DNA of 64,000 nucleotides from JABSQH01 sp965230015 (GCA_965230015.1 CBDDKF010000006.1:141360-205359), one strand, 5' to 3'. Shown: positions 19,501 through 28,414, counted from the stretch's first letter. Notes: generated by a model from the letters alone, not told the origin. Program-made: numbers and translations.

Positions 19501-22287
19501 ATGGAGCTCGTCGTGCGGACACCACACGGTGATGCCGACGTGCGCATCGATGCCGACGCCATGGGCCACGAACCGAGCGTGGCCGACGTGGTCGCCGACG
19601 TGACAGGACAGGCCACACCGCGCGTGGTCGCCGTCGACGAACGGCCGGTCGAATCGACACGCCCTCTGCTCGAGGTGGTGCGCCACGGGTCGGTGATCGA
19701 CAGCGACCCACGCCCGACGTCACACAGCGAGCCGCCGAGCACCGTGCTCAGCGCAACCAGCGGGCCCGGCAGCAGGCGCACGTTCCAGCTCGAACCCGGC
19801 CGGTACCGGCTGGGACCAGGCCGGCGCATCAATGCGGCCGAGCTGGCCGACGCGCCGGTGGAGAGCGCGGCTGTACTGATCGACGTGACCGACGACGGGC
19901 GCGTGACCGTGACGCCAGGCGATCATCAGCCGGTGCCCATGCTGGGCGGCCGCCCGCTCACCGCGACCACGCCGTGGCCGCGCTTCCGGCACGACGATCC
20001 CTCCGCAGGCCACCTGGTGGTCGGCGGCCGCGGCTTCCGCCTCGACACCACACCGCCCACATGGCAGCCGGCAGCCGCCACTGCCGGCCCGGCCGCAGTG
20101 GTCGGCGTCGACACCGATGGACGGCCACTCACCATCGACCCGCTGGCGGGGGTGGCGGTGACCGGACCGCGCGACCTTGCGCTCGACGCGTTGCGCACGC
20201 TGTGCCTCAGCGTCGCCGAGGCCGCCGACCCGCAGAACATCTCGATCGTCGTCGTGACCACCGACGACGACGCCGCCCTGTGGGAGTCGATGAAGTGGGT
20301 GCCCCATGTGCGCCACGGGTCGAGCGTGGAGGTCCTCGTCGGCGATGCCGCCGCCGCGAACTGGCTCGACGGGCGGGCTGCGCCAGCCGTCACATCCGGT
20401 GCGTTCGCTGCGACTACCGCGCAGCGCACGTTGCTCGTGATCGACGCGCCGCGCGTGTGGCGCCAGCAACAGGGCGTGTTGCGCAGCATCGTGATCGATC
20501 CGCCGAGCGACGTGGTGCTCGCCGTCGCCGCCGACCACTCCCACGAGGTGCCGCCAACCACCGGTATCGAGCTGCGGTTGGCCGACGACCGACCGGGGGC
20601 GATCGTCGACGGCGACGGCTCCCGAACCCTGCTCCCCCTGCTGGTGGATGCGTCCACCGCCGAGCCGTGGGCTCGGCGCATCGCCCTCGACCGCGACACG
20701 TCAGCCACCGACGACCGAAGCGATAGCACGGCCGATGCGCCAGACGCACCCGACCTTCTCGATCTGCTCGACGAGCGCCCGCCAGCCGGATGGTCCGTGG
20801 CGATCGGGCGTGGACGCAACGGCGCGATCACGCTCGACGCCAGCGACGACCGAGCGATCGACATCGTCGCTCCGCGCCAGGCCGTCGCGGCCGACATGGC
20901 AACCACGATCGCGCTGTCGTTGTGCCTCTCCCAGCCACCCGAGGAGCTATGGCTCATCGACGCCACCGGCCCTGGGCCCAGCGCGGTCCCCGCGCTCGCC
21001 GACATCCCCAACCTGGTGGTGGCTGACGGCGATCCGTCGATCGTCGACCGCCGCTTCCTTCAACGACTCGACGCGCTCTTGCGGGCACCCATGCGACCGG
21101 CACGGGTCTTGTTGATCGCGGCCGACACCAGCGACGGCGCACGAGCGGCCGACCTGGCGCACCTGGCCGAGCTGTGCGCCGCACGCGACGGATTGCAGCT
21201 CGTCTCGGTGCGCGAACGGGCGGTGGCCGTGCCCAAACTCGCCGACCGGACATTGCGTTCGTTGGCCGGCACACACATCGACATCGTCGACCGCGCCGGC
21301 GTACGCAGCGCCACCGTCACCATCGACGAGCACCCCCCACAGTGGTTCACCCCGCACTCGCCGCGCCGATCAACCGACCGTGGCCTGACCGCGCCATTCG
21401 TGGTGAGCCGAGCACCGACGCCGCTCGAACGGCGACTGCAGCGCCGCATCGACCGCACCGGCACCACCCCGCCCGACGTCGCCCGCACGGCGCAACTGCT
21501 GCGCGACGCCGCGCCGCACGAGCGCCTCGTACCGCAACTACGACCACCGCCGATCCCGTCCACACCCGACGCCGGCACCTTGCGTGCTGGTCATCCGGGC
21601 GATGGCGTGCCGATCGGCGTGCTCGACCGCCCCGAGGTGAACGAACCCGCAGTGTGGTGGTGGGTCCCCGGGCAGAGCGTGCTGCTGGTTGGCGGCGTGC
21701 GATCGGGAGTGCGCGAGGTGTTTCGCAGCATGCTCGACGGCATCGCCGAGCGGCTGGCACCCGACGACGTCACCATCCTTGCGGCGCTCGCCACCCAGAG
21801 CACTCGACGGGCCGCCGACCGGCTGCCCCACTGCCAACTCGCCGTGAGCCCAACCGACAGCAGCGCCATGACCGCAATGGTCGATGCACTCGAGCACCTC
21901 GCAGGGACGGTGGCGCTGGAGGGAGACACTGACGTGCCACGGCACCTGGTTCTGATCGACGACCTCGGCGCGGCCCGCCGGGCGCTCGACGCCATCGACC
22001 GTGGACGGCTCGACAGCGCGCTCGCCCGTATCGTCGGCAACATCGACACCGCCGACATCGTCGCCACGGTCGCCACCATCGCCGACGCTGGGCCGCTGGC
22101 CGACATCGACCGTCGGGCAATCGGGGCGCTCGGCGATCCCGACGAGGCATTCCGTCTGGGTGTTCCCGAGGACGTGTCGTCCGTAACGGCGCCCGGCCGA
22201 GTGTGGGTCGTGCCCGACGCAACCATCGGCGTCGTGGCCGCCAACACCGGCGAACGGACCACCACCGACCAACGGGCAACATCATGA
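19501..22287 (+). CDS. EssC/FtsK-like protein with FHA domain and degenerate ATPase sites
   Basis: A 928-residue protein with the architecture of type VII secretion ATPases: a ubiquitin-like N-terminus (1-70), an FHA-like domain (~90-190), the inter-domain region with LWESMKWVPHVRHG (~255-275), and two FtsK-like modules (~430-620 and ~710-925). Neither module has a usable P-loop. Module 1 has APRQAVAADM where TGSGKS is expected; module 2 has LLVGGVRSGVREV, with Val in place of Lys. The Walker B-like strands LWLIDATG and HLVLIDDLG remain. It probably acts as a structural or regulatory scaffold. It overlaps the next gene by four bases. Confidence 0.75.
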   Translation: MELVVRTPHGDADVRIDADAMGHEPSVADVVADVTGQATPRVVAVDERPVESTRPLLEVVRHGSVIDSDPRPTSHSEPPSTVLSATSGPGSRRTFQLEPGRYRLGPGRRINAAELADAPVESAAVLIDVTDDGRVTVTPGDHQPVPMLGGRPLTATTPWPRFRHDDPSAGHLVVGGRGFRLDTTPPTWQPAAATAGPAAVVGVDTDGRPLTIDPLAGVAVTGPRDLALDALRTLCLSVAEAADPQNISIVVVTTDDDAALWESMKWVPHVRHGSSVEVLVGDAAAANWLDGRAAPAVTSGAFAATTAQRTLLVIDAPRVWRQQQGVLRSIVIDPPSDVVLAVAADHSHEVPPTTGIELRLADDRPGAIVDGDGSRTLLPLLVDASTAEPWARRIALDRDTSATDDRSDSTADAPDAPDLLDLLDERPPAGWSVAIGRGRNGAITLDASDDRAIDIVAPRQAVAADMATTIALSLCLSQPPEELWLIDATGPGPSAVPALADIPNLVVADGDPSIVDRRFLQRLDALLRAPMRPARVLLIAADTSDGARAADLAHLAELCAARDGLQLVSVRERAVAVPKLADRTLRSLAGTHIDIVDRAGVRSATVTIDEHPPQWFTPHSPRRSTDRGLTAPFVVSRAPTPLERRLQRRIDRTGTTPPDVARTAQLLRDAAPHERLVPQLRPPPIPSTPDAGTLRAGHPGDGVPIGVLDRPEVNEPAVWWWVPGQSVLLVGGVRSGVREVFRSMLDGIAERLAPDDVTILAALATQSTRRAADRLPHCQLAVSPTDSSAMTAMVDALEHLAGTVALEGDTDVPRHLVLIDDLGAARRALDAIDRGRLDSALARIVGNIDTADIVATVATIADAGPLADIDRRAIGALGDPDEAFRLGVPEDVSSVTAPGRVWVVPDATIGVVAANTGERTTTDQRATS

Positions 22288-23270
22288 TCGGGCTCGCAGC
22301 ACCCACACGCGGCAACGGCGTCGGACTCGAGCTGACCAGCACGGTCGTACGCGGCGTGCGATTCGCGAACGGCGAGCTGACCGGCGCGGCCGAGGTCGCC
22401 ATCGGTGCGACCGGCGACGACCGAGCATTGGTCGATGCCTTGGTGTTTACGCGCGCCGAACTCGCCGACGACGGTGCGCCGACGCGGCTGGCGACGTTCG
22501 CGCAGGGCGCCACGTTGCAGCGCCGAGACGTCACCGGACTGACCGGAGTCGAACTGAACACGGTGCGTCATGGGTTCGCCGAACACGACGACATCGGATC
22601 GACGCTGCTCGTCGACGACGGACCCCGCCGCTGGCTGATGGTGATCGGGTGGGCCGATCGCCGGGTTCGCCATCTCGAGCAACTCGCCGAGCTGGCCGGG
22701 TTCGTCGACGTGACCGTCGAGCCAAGCCCTGTTGCGCTCGCTCGCGCCTCGCCGCCAGAGATCACCCGCTCGACGCGCGTGGCGGCACCCGGCGATACGT
22801 TCGCCATGGTGCAACACGCCGGAATGCCGGTGGCAGCCGCGTCGGTCAGCGGCACCGGCATCACCGCGCCAGACCTGGGCCAGCGTCGCGACGACGTGTC
22901 GGCCACATGGTTCGACGAGCTGGTCGAGCCGCCGCTGCTCGCCGCAGAACTCACCGATCTCGGCATTGCCGACGCTGGCGGACCCGTCGCTCTCCGTGTC
23001 GGCGACAGCGGATACCCCGACTATCCCGACGCCGACCTGCGCTCGGCGCGTCGGCAGTGCGTGGCCCTCGGCGCGGCGATCGGCGCGGCCGGCTTGCGCG
23101 GACCGCTGCGTCCCGTCGACACCGTCGAGGATGCACAACACGGCGCGGTCGCCACCGGGCAACTTCGACGTCCATGGGCTGTGGAACGGGTACCCATCTC
23201 GACCGACCCGACGACCGGGGAAGTGCTGCGGCCGCGGCGTCGACGCGGGCTGCGCCGACTGTGGCGCTGA
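22284..23270 (+). CDS. Unknown protein, possibly actin/Hsp70-like fold, partner of EssC-like gene
   Basis: A 328-residue protein starting at an ATG that overlaps the upstream stop (ATGA). I do not recognise a named family. The opening VGLELTSTVVRGVRF resembles the phosphate-1 strand of actin-like ATPases (PilM, FtsA, Hsp70), and a later SVSGTGI could be a second nucleotide loop; this is a weak fold guess. No membrane segment. The C-terminus is very basic (RPRRRRGLRRLWR). Tight coupling suggests that it works with the EssC-like protein. Confidence 0.6.
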   Translation: MIGLAAPTRGNGVGLELTSTVVRGVRFANGELTGAAEVAIGATGDDRALVDALVFTRAELADDGAPTRLATFAQGATLQRRDVTGLTGVELNTVRHGFAEHDDIGSTLLVDDGPRRWLMVIGWADRRVRHLEQLAELAGFVDVTVEPSPVALARASPPEITRSTRVAAPGDTFAMVQHAGMPVAAASVSGTGITAPDLGQRRDDVSATWFDELVEPPLLAAELTDLGIADAGGPVALRVGDSGYPDYPDADLRSARRQCVALGAAIGAAGLRGPLRPVDTVEDAQHGAVATGQLRRPWAVERVPISTDPTTGEVLRPRRRRGLRRLWR

Positions 23271-23492
23271 GTCTCAAGCCACTGCGCGCACCCTGGGCGC
23301 CCTGCGGGTTGCGCCATCACCGAGACGGCACCAGACCCGTGCCGTGCTTCGTAGGTTGAACCTCATACCGCTCTCCGCATGATGAGAGTGGCCCCACCTG
23401 ACCCAAGGACTCCCGGGATGCGCCCACCCAGATTTCTATCGACCTTGTCCGCCCGGATGGACGCGCTCGTCCTTCCCAAGGAGGATCAGCTC

Positions 23493-23930
23493 ATGCTGTC
23501 GCCCGTCTGCGTCGACATGCAGGCCGAGGTCGGCATGAATGAGATGACGACCGAGGAAGCCAGGGACACCATGGCTGAGATCGACGCCAAATCCTCTGCA
23601 CTGCTGGCCGTGCTGGCGATCCTGCTCGCAGCCTCAGCCTTCCTGTTCAGCCTGTCGGACACCTGGCTTTCGCTACTCCTCATGTTTGCACAGGTCGCGA
23701 CGATCTCCCTGTCGATCGTGTACCTGCTGCGCTGTCTGATCTACGAGCCCACCCCGCATCTGCGCGAGCTATTCGAGATGGAGGCGGCCGAGGGACAGCA
23801 TCTGTTGCAGGTCGAGGCGATCAAGCAGGTGCGCTACTTCAACCGTGTGATCCTGCAAACGCTCATCACCACAGTGCTGTTCTTTGGCATGGCGATAGTG
23901 ATCGGTGTCGAGACGGCGCTTCGGAACTAG
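23493..23930 (+). CDS. Small membrane protein, resembling SLATT/PycTM-type effectors in layout
   Basis: A 145-residue protein. ATG 23493 is chosen because AAGGAGG lies 8 bases upstream; an open frame extends to 23379 without a comparable site. Topology: a short N-terminal helix with EEARDTMAEIDAKSSALL, two membrane helices (~35-80), a cytoplasmic helical loop (LRELFEMEAAEGQHLL), then a third helix (~120-142). The first-helix motif E-I-D-A-K-S-S-A-L-L recalls the membrane module of Pycsar and related effectors, but no nucleotide cyclase is nearby. The assignment is therefore tentative. Confidence 0.6.
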   Translation: MLSPVCVDMQAEVGMNEMTTEEARDTMAEIDAKSSALLAVLAILLAASAFLFSLSDTWLSLLLMFAQVATISLSIVYLLRCLIYEPTPHLRELFEMEAAEGQHLLQVEAIKQVRYFNRVILQTLITTVLFFGMAIVIGVETALRN

Positions 23931-24236
23931 GCCGAAGCGAGCCGTCGAGTTCGTCACCGCGGTGTTGCGGAACCGGAGTGGCACAGTGCGCTCGCGCGGG
24001 ACTGCGCAACGAGAATGGCTGCGCCGCAGCTCAACGGACCCGCGATGTATCCGGCAGGGGCGATCGGTTGCTGTCGTGCGGTATCGGCTCGGACGGCCGC
24101 GATGAGCGAAACAGCGCACTTCGCCGAGCGCGATGTGCCGCTACAGAGCGGTCTTCGTGGGCAAGGTGCGGCGGAGATATGCGTGGGGCGATGCCGGTTG
24201 GTTCAAGTCGTGTGTGGCAGAAGCCTTCGTCGGACC
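23931..24236. other. Intergenic region with no identifiable gene
   Basis: Between the small membrane protein and the convergent VOC operon. I see no coding frame with family resemblance, no tRNA and no strong hairpin. Codon texture looks like decayed coding DNA, but no parent gene can be named. Confidence 0.5.
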
Positions 24237-24659
24237 TCAGCGCGGTGTTGGCGGTGTAGTGCGACGCGCCTCGTCACGGTCGCTCATGATGCCGACTGCG
24301 TTGCCGTCGGGGTCCTGTACTACTGCGTAGCGCGCACCCCAGAACGCGTCGTACGGCTGTTGCAAGCTGTGGTGGCCACGATCGACGATCCGTCTGTGGG
24401 CTTGGTCGACTTCTTCTCTGGTGGTCACTCGAAACCCGATGACGACGCCACCACCGCGTGCGGGCGCGCTGCCCTCATTCCACAATCGAGCGAACTGAAC
24501 GCTGTCGAAGTCAAGGTCAAGTCCATCACCGACCTCGGCGGACCGATGATGGCTTTGGAACGCAGGGATCGTGTCGGGGATCTCGAGCCCAAGAAGTCTG
24601 TAGAAGGCGACGGTTGCGTACATGTCGGCGACGACGAGATTGATTTGATCGAATCTCAC
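24237..24659 (-). CDS. VOC (glyoxalase/bleomycin-resistance fold) protein
   Basis: A 140-residue single-domain VOC protein. Start GTG 24659 overlaps the upstream stop (GTGA) and gives the usual opening RFDQINLVVADMYATVAFY. Other family features: LLGLEIPDTIP, DLDFDSVQFARLW, and the C-terminal AVVQDPDGNAVGIMS, where Asp-Pro-Asp-Gly-Asn is the hallmark turn. VOC proteins bind a metal and small ligands; the substrate cannot be read. It is the last gene of a sigma-factor-led operon. Confidence 0.9.
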   Translation of the reverse strand: MRFDQINLVVADMYATVAFYRLLGLEIPDTIPAFQSHHRSAEVGDGLDLDFDSVQFARLWNEGSAPARGGGVVIGFRVTTREEVDQAHRRIVDRGHHSLQQPYDAFWGARYAVVQDPDGNAVGIMSDRDEARRTTPPTPR

Positions 24660-25243
24660 GAGGTCTCCGCCTTGCTTGCCGAGACGACGCGGCTTCGAGC
24701 CTCGACGTCTCGGAGCGGTTCGCCGAAGTGCCACCGGTGGCCCTCGAGGTCGGTCGCCTCGTAGCGCCGCTCGCCGTAGAACGCGTTCTCGATCGGCATG
24801 GTGATGTCGGCGCCCCGGGCCACAGCATGCTCGTAGTGGGCATCCACGTTCTGGACCCGCACCATCATCTGCACGGTGGTCCTGCCAACTTCGGCTGGGC
24901 TACTGATCTGATGCACGTCCTCGCTTGCGTGACCGACCATGACCACGCCGGTTCCGACGCGTAGCCAGGCAAGCATCACGTCGCCGTGCTCAAATCGGGC
25001 TTCGCGGATCTCTTCAAGCTGAAACACGTCGGCGAGATACTTCACCGCTGCCCGCTCGTCGTTGTATGCCAGGCGGGGATACACATCGGGCATCGTCAGC
25101 GGATTGTTTGCTGCTGTGTTGTCCGGGGAGATTGTTGACATCAGCTCATCCTTCGCTCGGGTGAAGACCGACGGGTCAGCTTGATCCTCCGACAGCACGT
25201 CGTCTGGTCGCAGCCGACGAACGGGTTCGAAGTCGTCAGTCAT
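24656..25243 (-). CDS. VOC protein with anti-sigma-like N-terminal segment
   Basis: A 195-residue protein. Residues ~50-175 form a VOC domain (PDVYPRLAYNDERAAVKYLADVF, shown in part; ATDLEGHRWHFGEP). Residues 1-45 contain VRRLRPDDVLSEDQADPSVFTRAKDELM. This resembles the cytoplasmic N-terminus of the proteins that accompany SigE-type ECF factors in actinobacteria (L-x-x-LRP-D...ADP...ARAKxxL). No membrane helix follows, unlike those partners. It overlaps the sigma gene by 8 bases and the second VOC gene by 4, so all three are coupled. Confidence 0.85.
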   Translation of the reverse strand: MTDDFEPVRRLRPDDVLSEDQADPSVFTRAKDELMSTISPDNTAANNPLTMPDVYPRLAYNDERAAVKYLADVFQLEEIREARFEHGDVMLAWLRVGTGVVMVGHASEDVHQISSPAEVGRTTVQMMVRVQNVDAHYEHAVARGADITMPIENAFYGERRYEATDLEGHRWHFGEPLRDVEARSRVVSASKAETS

Positions 25244-25802
25244 GGTGTTGTCTCCCGGTGGTCGTATCGAGTTCGCGTAGACGTCGCCGTACCCGGTTGA
25301 GTCGCGATCGAACAGTCCCCACAGGAATACCCAACGACTCGGCGATCTCGTCGTAGCTGAGGTCTTCCCATGCTCGCAGCACGAGCACATCGCGCTCCCC
25401 TGAAGGAAGGTCGACAACAGCCTGGGCAAACTGTGGCCATACCGCATCGACATCGAGGCGAGCGTTAACCCGCTCCGTAGCGTCGGGTCCACCGATCCCT
25501 CTAGCTGCGAGCCGTGCTACCGCGTCCAACCGGCGGTACTCGCTCCGCCAGTGCTTAGAGATCAGCCGAGACGCAATCCCGTAGAGCCACGGTCGAGCCT
25601 CTGTGCGGGTTTGGTCGAACGAGCAGCGACGCTCAAACGCGATCCGGAACAGCTCACCGAGTAACTCCTGGGCCTTGTCCGGGTCAACGCGACGAACGAA
25701 GTACCGGTACATGACCGTCGCGTACCTGTCGAAGATGCGACCGAACTCGGCCGGATCGTCGATCGATGCAGCGATCACAGCAGCATCGGAACGAGAACCC
25801 AT
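25236..25802 (-). CDS. ECF-family RNA polymerase sigma factor
   Basis: A 188-residue group 4 sigma factor. Region 2: FGRIFDRYATVMYRYFVRRV with ELLGELFRIAFERR and RPWLYGIASRLISKHW. Region 4: DLPSGERDVLVLRAWEDLSYDEIAESLGIPVGTVRSRL (shown as one family block), a clear -35-binding helix-turn-helix. Start ATG 25802 is chosen because it begins directly before region 2; frames extend further up. Instead of a normal membrane anti-sigma gene it is followed by two VOC genes in overlapping frames, suggesting cytoplasmic ligand sensing. Confidence 0.92.
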   Translation of the reverse strand: MGSRSDAAVIAASIDDPAEFGRIFDRYATVMYRYFVRRVDPDKAQELLGELFRIAFERRCSFDQTRTEARPWLYGIASRLISKHWRSEYRRLDAVARLAARGIGGPDATERVNARLDVDAVWPQFAQAVVDLPSGERDVLVLRAWEDLSYDEIAESLGIPVGTVRSRLNRVRRRLRELDTTTGRQHHD

Positions 25803-25968
25803 CAACTCATTGTTTCCCGCACCCACCACCGAGTTCACACGACCCGACCGGAAACCCCACCGGTGAACAGCAACGACCCTACAGAGCCGGCGCTTCGGCG
25901 CGCCCGAAGCCGAGCCGTACGTGCCGCGATGGGCGGGGTTAATGGCCTTGAGAGCGTGCACGATATGT

Positions 25969-27378
25969 CGCTCTTCTGCTGGATCTGTGGGTCAGGTTCG
26001 GCCTGGTAGGGCAGGCGGGTGGCTGCCGAGCGCGAGCAGTGCGAGGGCGATGAGGGGTTCGGGTCCGTGGAAGCCGAACGCGATCCGGGTGAGGAGTCGG
26101 ATCTTGGTGTTGGTGGACTCGATCAGTGCATTGGACAGCCGCGAGTCGAGGGCGTGATCGATCGCCTCGCGGTGTTTCACGATCTTGCGAGCGAGGTCGA
26201 CGAAGGCCGGCATGCGCGACCGCCGGGCCCATGACAGCCACCGGTCGAGGGCGTGTTTGCCGGCGTCGCCCTTGGCGGCGAAAACGAAGCGCAGTCCTTC
26301 TTTGAGCAGGTAGGCGCGGTGGAGTCGGGGGTCGATCTTGGCGATCCAGTCGAGCTGGGCGCGCTGGTTCTCGGTGAGATCACCGGGGTTCTTCCAGAGC
26401 GCGTAGCGCGCTCGTGCGATGCCGAGCGACGTGCCTGTCGCTCGTCCCCGCTGGGAGGTGGTGTTGGGGATCTTGCTGCGCCCGGATGCCTGGTTCCAGG
26501 CTCGGCGGCGTTCGACATCGAGCGCTTCGATCGCCCACGCGACGACATGGAACGGATCCGCACACCGCTGCGCATTCGGGGCGCGTTTCGCGACGACCCG
26601 GGCGATCCAGCCCGCCATATCAGCCGATACGTGGGTCAACTCGGCGGCGCGTTCGTCGCCGAGCTCATCGAAGAACACCTCCAAGTCGGCGTCGGTGCGA
26701 CCCGGGCCGGCCCACACCAGATGCCCGGTGTCGTGATCGACCACGACGATCAGGTAGCGGTGCCCGCGTTTGTATGAGATCTCATCGATCCCGATCCGGC
26801 ACAACCCTGCGAGCCGATCGACACGTTGCTCGACGTCATTGTTGACTCGGGTGACGATCGCACCAACGGTGCGCCACGCCACCCGCAACAACTCACACGT
26901 CGCAGACTTCGAGGTGCGCACCGCCAGCCACGCCGCCAGGTCGTCGAAGTCGCGGGTGTGGCCGACACCATGACGAGCCCACGGCACCGCCACCACCGTC
27001 GGACCGTGCGTGCGACAGCGAACCCGTGGCGCGTCGGCCTCGATGAACACCTTCGTCGTGCCCGCATCCAATGCCCGCCACCGGCGGCGACCGTCGCCGT
27101 GGTCGTATCGAGGCGCTCGACGATGACAGCGGCCACAGCGGCTTCGAGCCTTGGCGTTGGGGCGCACCGACACCACGATCGAGCCGTCGGTGTCATCGAC
27201 GCGGACCCCCTCCACGACCGTGCGCGCCAACCCGCACGCCCGCTCCCATACCTTGGTGTTCAGCACCCCGTCTGCCTTCCTGTTCGTTTCGAGCCTTCGA
27301 CAGCGCGAAACCTAGGAATCAGGCGGGGTGCACCCGCGGATAGGCCCTCAACTCACCCACGGACACGACAGAAGAGCG
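25969..27378 (-). mobile_element. ISL3-family insertion sequence, complete, with 8-bp target duplication
   Basis: 1,410 bp. Imperfect 24-bp terminal inverted repeats start CGCTCTTCTG at both ends (25969-25992 and 27355-27378; 19 of 24 positions match). The element is flanked by a perfect direct repeat CGATATGT (25961-25968 and 27379-27386), the 8-bp duplication expected for this family. It contains one intact transposase gene. The intact duplication and open frame indicate a recent insertion, upstream of the ECF sigma factor promoter region. Confidence 0.95.
25992..27266 (-). CDS. ISL3-family transposase
   Basis: A 424-residue transposase, full length for the family. An N-terminal zinc-finger region (SRCGRCHRRAPRYDHGD) and helix-turn-helix are followed by the DDE core: GIDEISYKRGHRYLIVVVDHD (first Asp; shown in part), HVSADMAGWIARV (second Asp) and the C-terminal SNALIESTNTKIRLLTRIAFGF (Glu; also shown in part). 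GTG start. No frameshift or stop, so the element may be active. Confidence 0.95.
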   Translation of the reverse strand: MLNTKVWERACGLARTVVEGVRVDDTDGSIVVSVRPNAKARSRCGRCHRRAPRYDHGDGRRRWRALDAGTTKVFIEADAPRVRCRTHGPTVVAVPWARHGVGHTRDFDDLAAWLAVRTSKSATCELLRVAWRTVGAIVTRVNNDVEQRVDRLAGLCRIGIDEISYKRGHRYLIVVVDHDTGHLVWAGPGRTDADLEVFFDELGDERAAELTHVSADMAGWIARVVAKRAPNAQRCADPFHVVAWAIEALDVERRRAWNQASGRSKIPNTTSQRGRATGTSLGIARARYALWKNPGDLTENQRAQLDWIAKIDPRLHRAYLLKEGLRFVFAAKGDAGKHALDRWLSWARRSRMPAFVDLARKIVKHREAIDHALDSRLSNALIESTNTKIRLLTRIAFGFHGPEPLIALALLALGSHPPALPGRT

Positions 27379-27586
27379 CGATATGTGCGGCTCCTTGCTG
27401 CGCGCGTCGCGGCCTTGTTGGGCGGCAAGATGTGGTGGTGGGACAATCGAGTGACGTCCGGTTCTGGCACACGGAGACCCGGCTGATCTCTGACTCCATT
27501 CGCCCGTTGTGCGGCGCTGGGGTCCTCCCGATGTTCTTTGAGGTGCGCGTCCAGCGGGCCGAACCGAGGCGACTGTTGAGTCGCTG
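27379..27586. other. Flank between ISL3 element and lipoprotein gene
   Basis: Begins with the right copy of the target duplication. No coding frame is recognisable. It should contain the promoter of the lipoprotein gene, but I cannot identify a confident -35/-10 pair. Confidence 0.4.
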
Positions 27587-28414
27587 ATGAGGAGAGTGCC
27601 TGTTCGGTCACCCCACCTTGCGGCTGTGGTGGTTGCTGTTGCGCTGGTGATCGGTGCGTGTGGAGACGATGACACGTCGATGAGCGGCACCAGCGATGTG
27701 CTTCCCGTGGGTGAGCGCGACAGGGGGGATACACGCTCTGCGACGTCGAGTGATCGCGAGGAGGTGGTGCCGTCGCTCGGTGTCGATGAGTTGGCCGAGC
27801 TCGAATCGCCGACGCGATGCACTCAGGCTGACGCCGGCTACGCCGACGACAAGGACTACGTGCTCGCGTCGTGGCAGAACATCCTGGAGAGTGTGTTCGC
27901 CCCCGAGTTCTCGCACGCCCGAGCGTTCCTTGGCGAGATCGTCGCTGTTGGCGACGAAACAACGATGGATCTACTCCCGCCGATCGAGGAGCTCGAGGCC
28001 CGCCAAGACGATGGTTCGGAGATCCCGTCAATTCCTCTTGACCTGCTCCCGGTCACATACCGAGTCGTCGACGCACTTGGTGATCCGAATCTCCCCGAGA
28101 CATTGGTCGCAGCAGTCCGCTACGTCGACCCGGCGACCGTTCGCGGGTGTGGCCGCGATCTCCCGGTGATTGGGTCGACCGAGTTCGTTGGAGTCGTCAC
28201 TGAATCGACCGCACCTGTGTCAGAGGCCGACGCTGTAAACATCGTGTTGTTGCGGGTCGGGATCGACAACGGCCAGGCGAACGCGCTCGTCCCTCTCAAC
28301 TACGAGAACGCTGCAATCACGACACTCGACAACGTCCCGATCAGCGACATCATCACGCAGGCGGTTGAGCTACACGGAAGAGCAACACCACCACAGCTCA
28401 ATACAGACGACTGA
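27587..28414 (+). CDS. Lipoprotein of unknown function
   Basis: A 275-residue protein with a lipoprotein signal: basic start MRRVPVRSPH, hydrophobic core LAAVVVAVALVIG and lipobox IGAC, acylated at about Cys24. A Ser/Asp/Thr-rich tether follows, then a globular domain with DYVLASWQNILESVF and Cys pairs. No family recognised. Likely attached to the outer face of the membrane. It stands alone between two insertion sequences. Confidence 0.8.
   Translation: MRRVPVRSPHLAAVVVAVALVIGACGDDDTSMSGTSDVLPVGERDRGDTRSATSSDREEVVPSLGVDELAELESPTRCTQADAGYADDKDYVLASWQNILESVFAPEFSHARAFLGEIVAVGDETTMDLLPPIEELEARQDDGSEIPSIPLDLLPVTYRVVDALGDPNLPETLVAAVRYVDPATVRGCGRDLPVIGSTEFVGVVTESTAPVSEADAVNIVLLRVGIDNGQANALVPLNYENAAITTLDNVPISDIITQAVELHGRATPPQLNTDD

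Noticed and set aside
24180..24236. tRNA-like sequence with GGTTCAAGTC
   Set aside because: Only the T-loop-like piece is present; no acceptor stem or anticodon arm can be folded around it.
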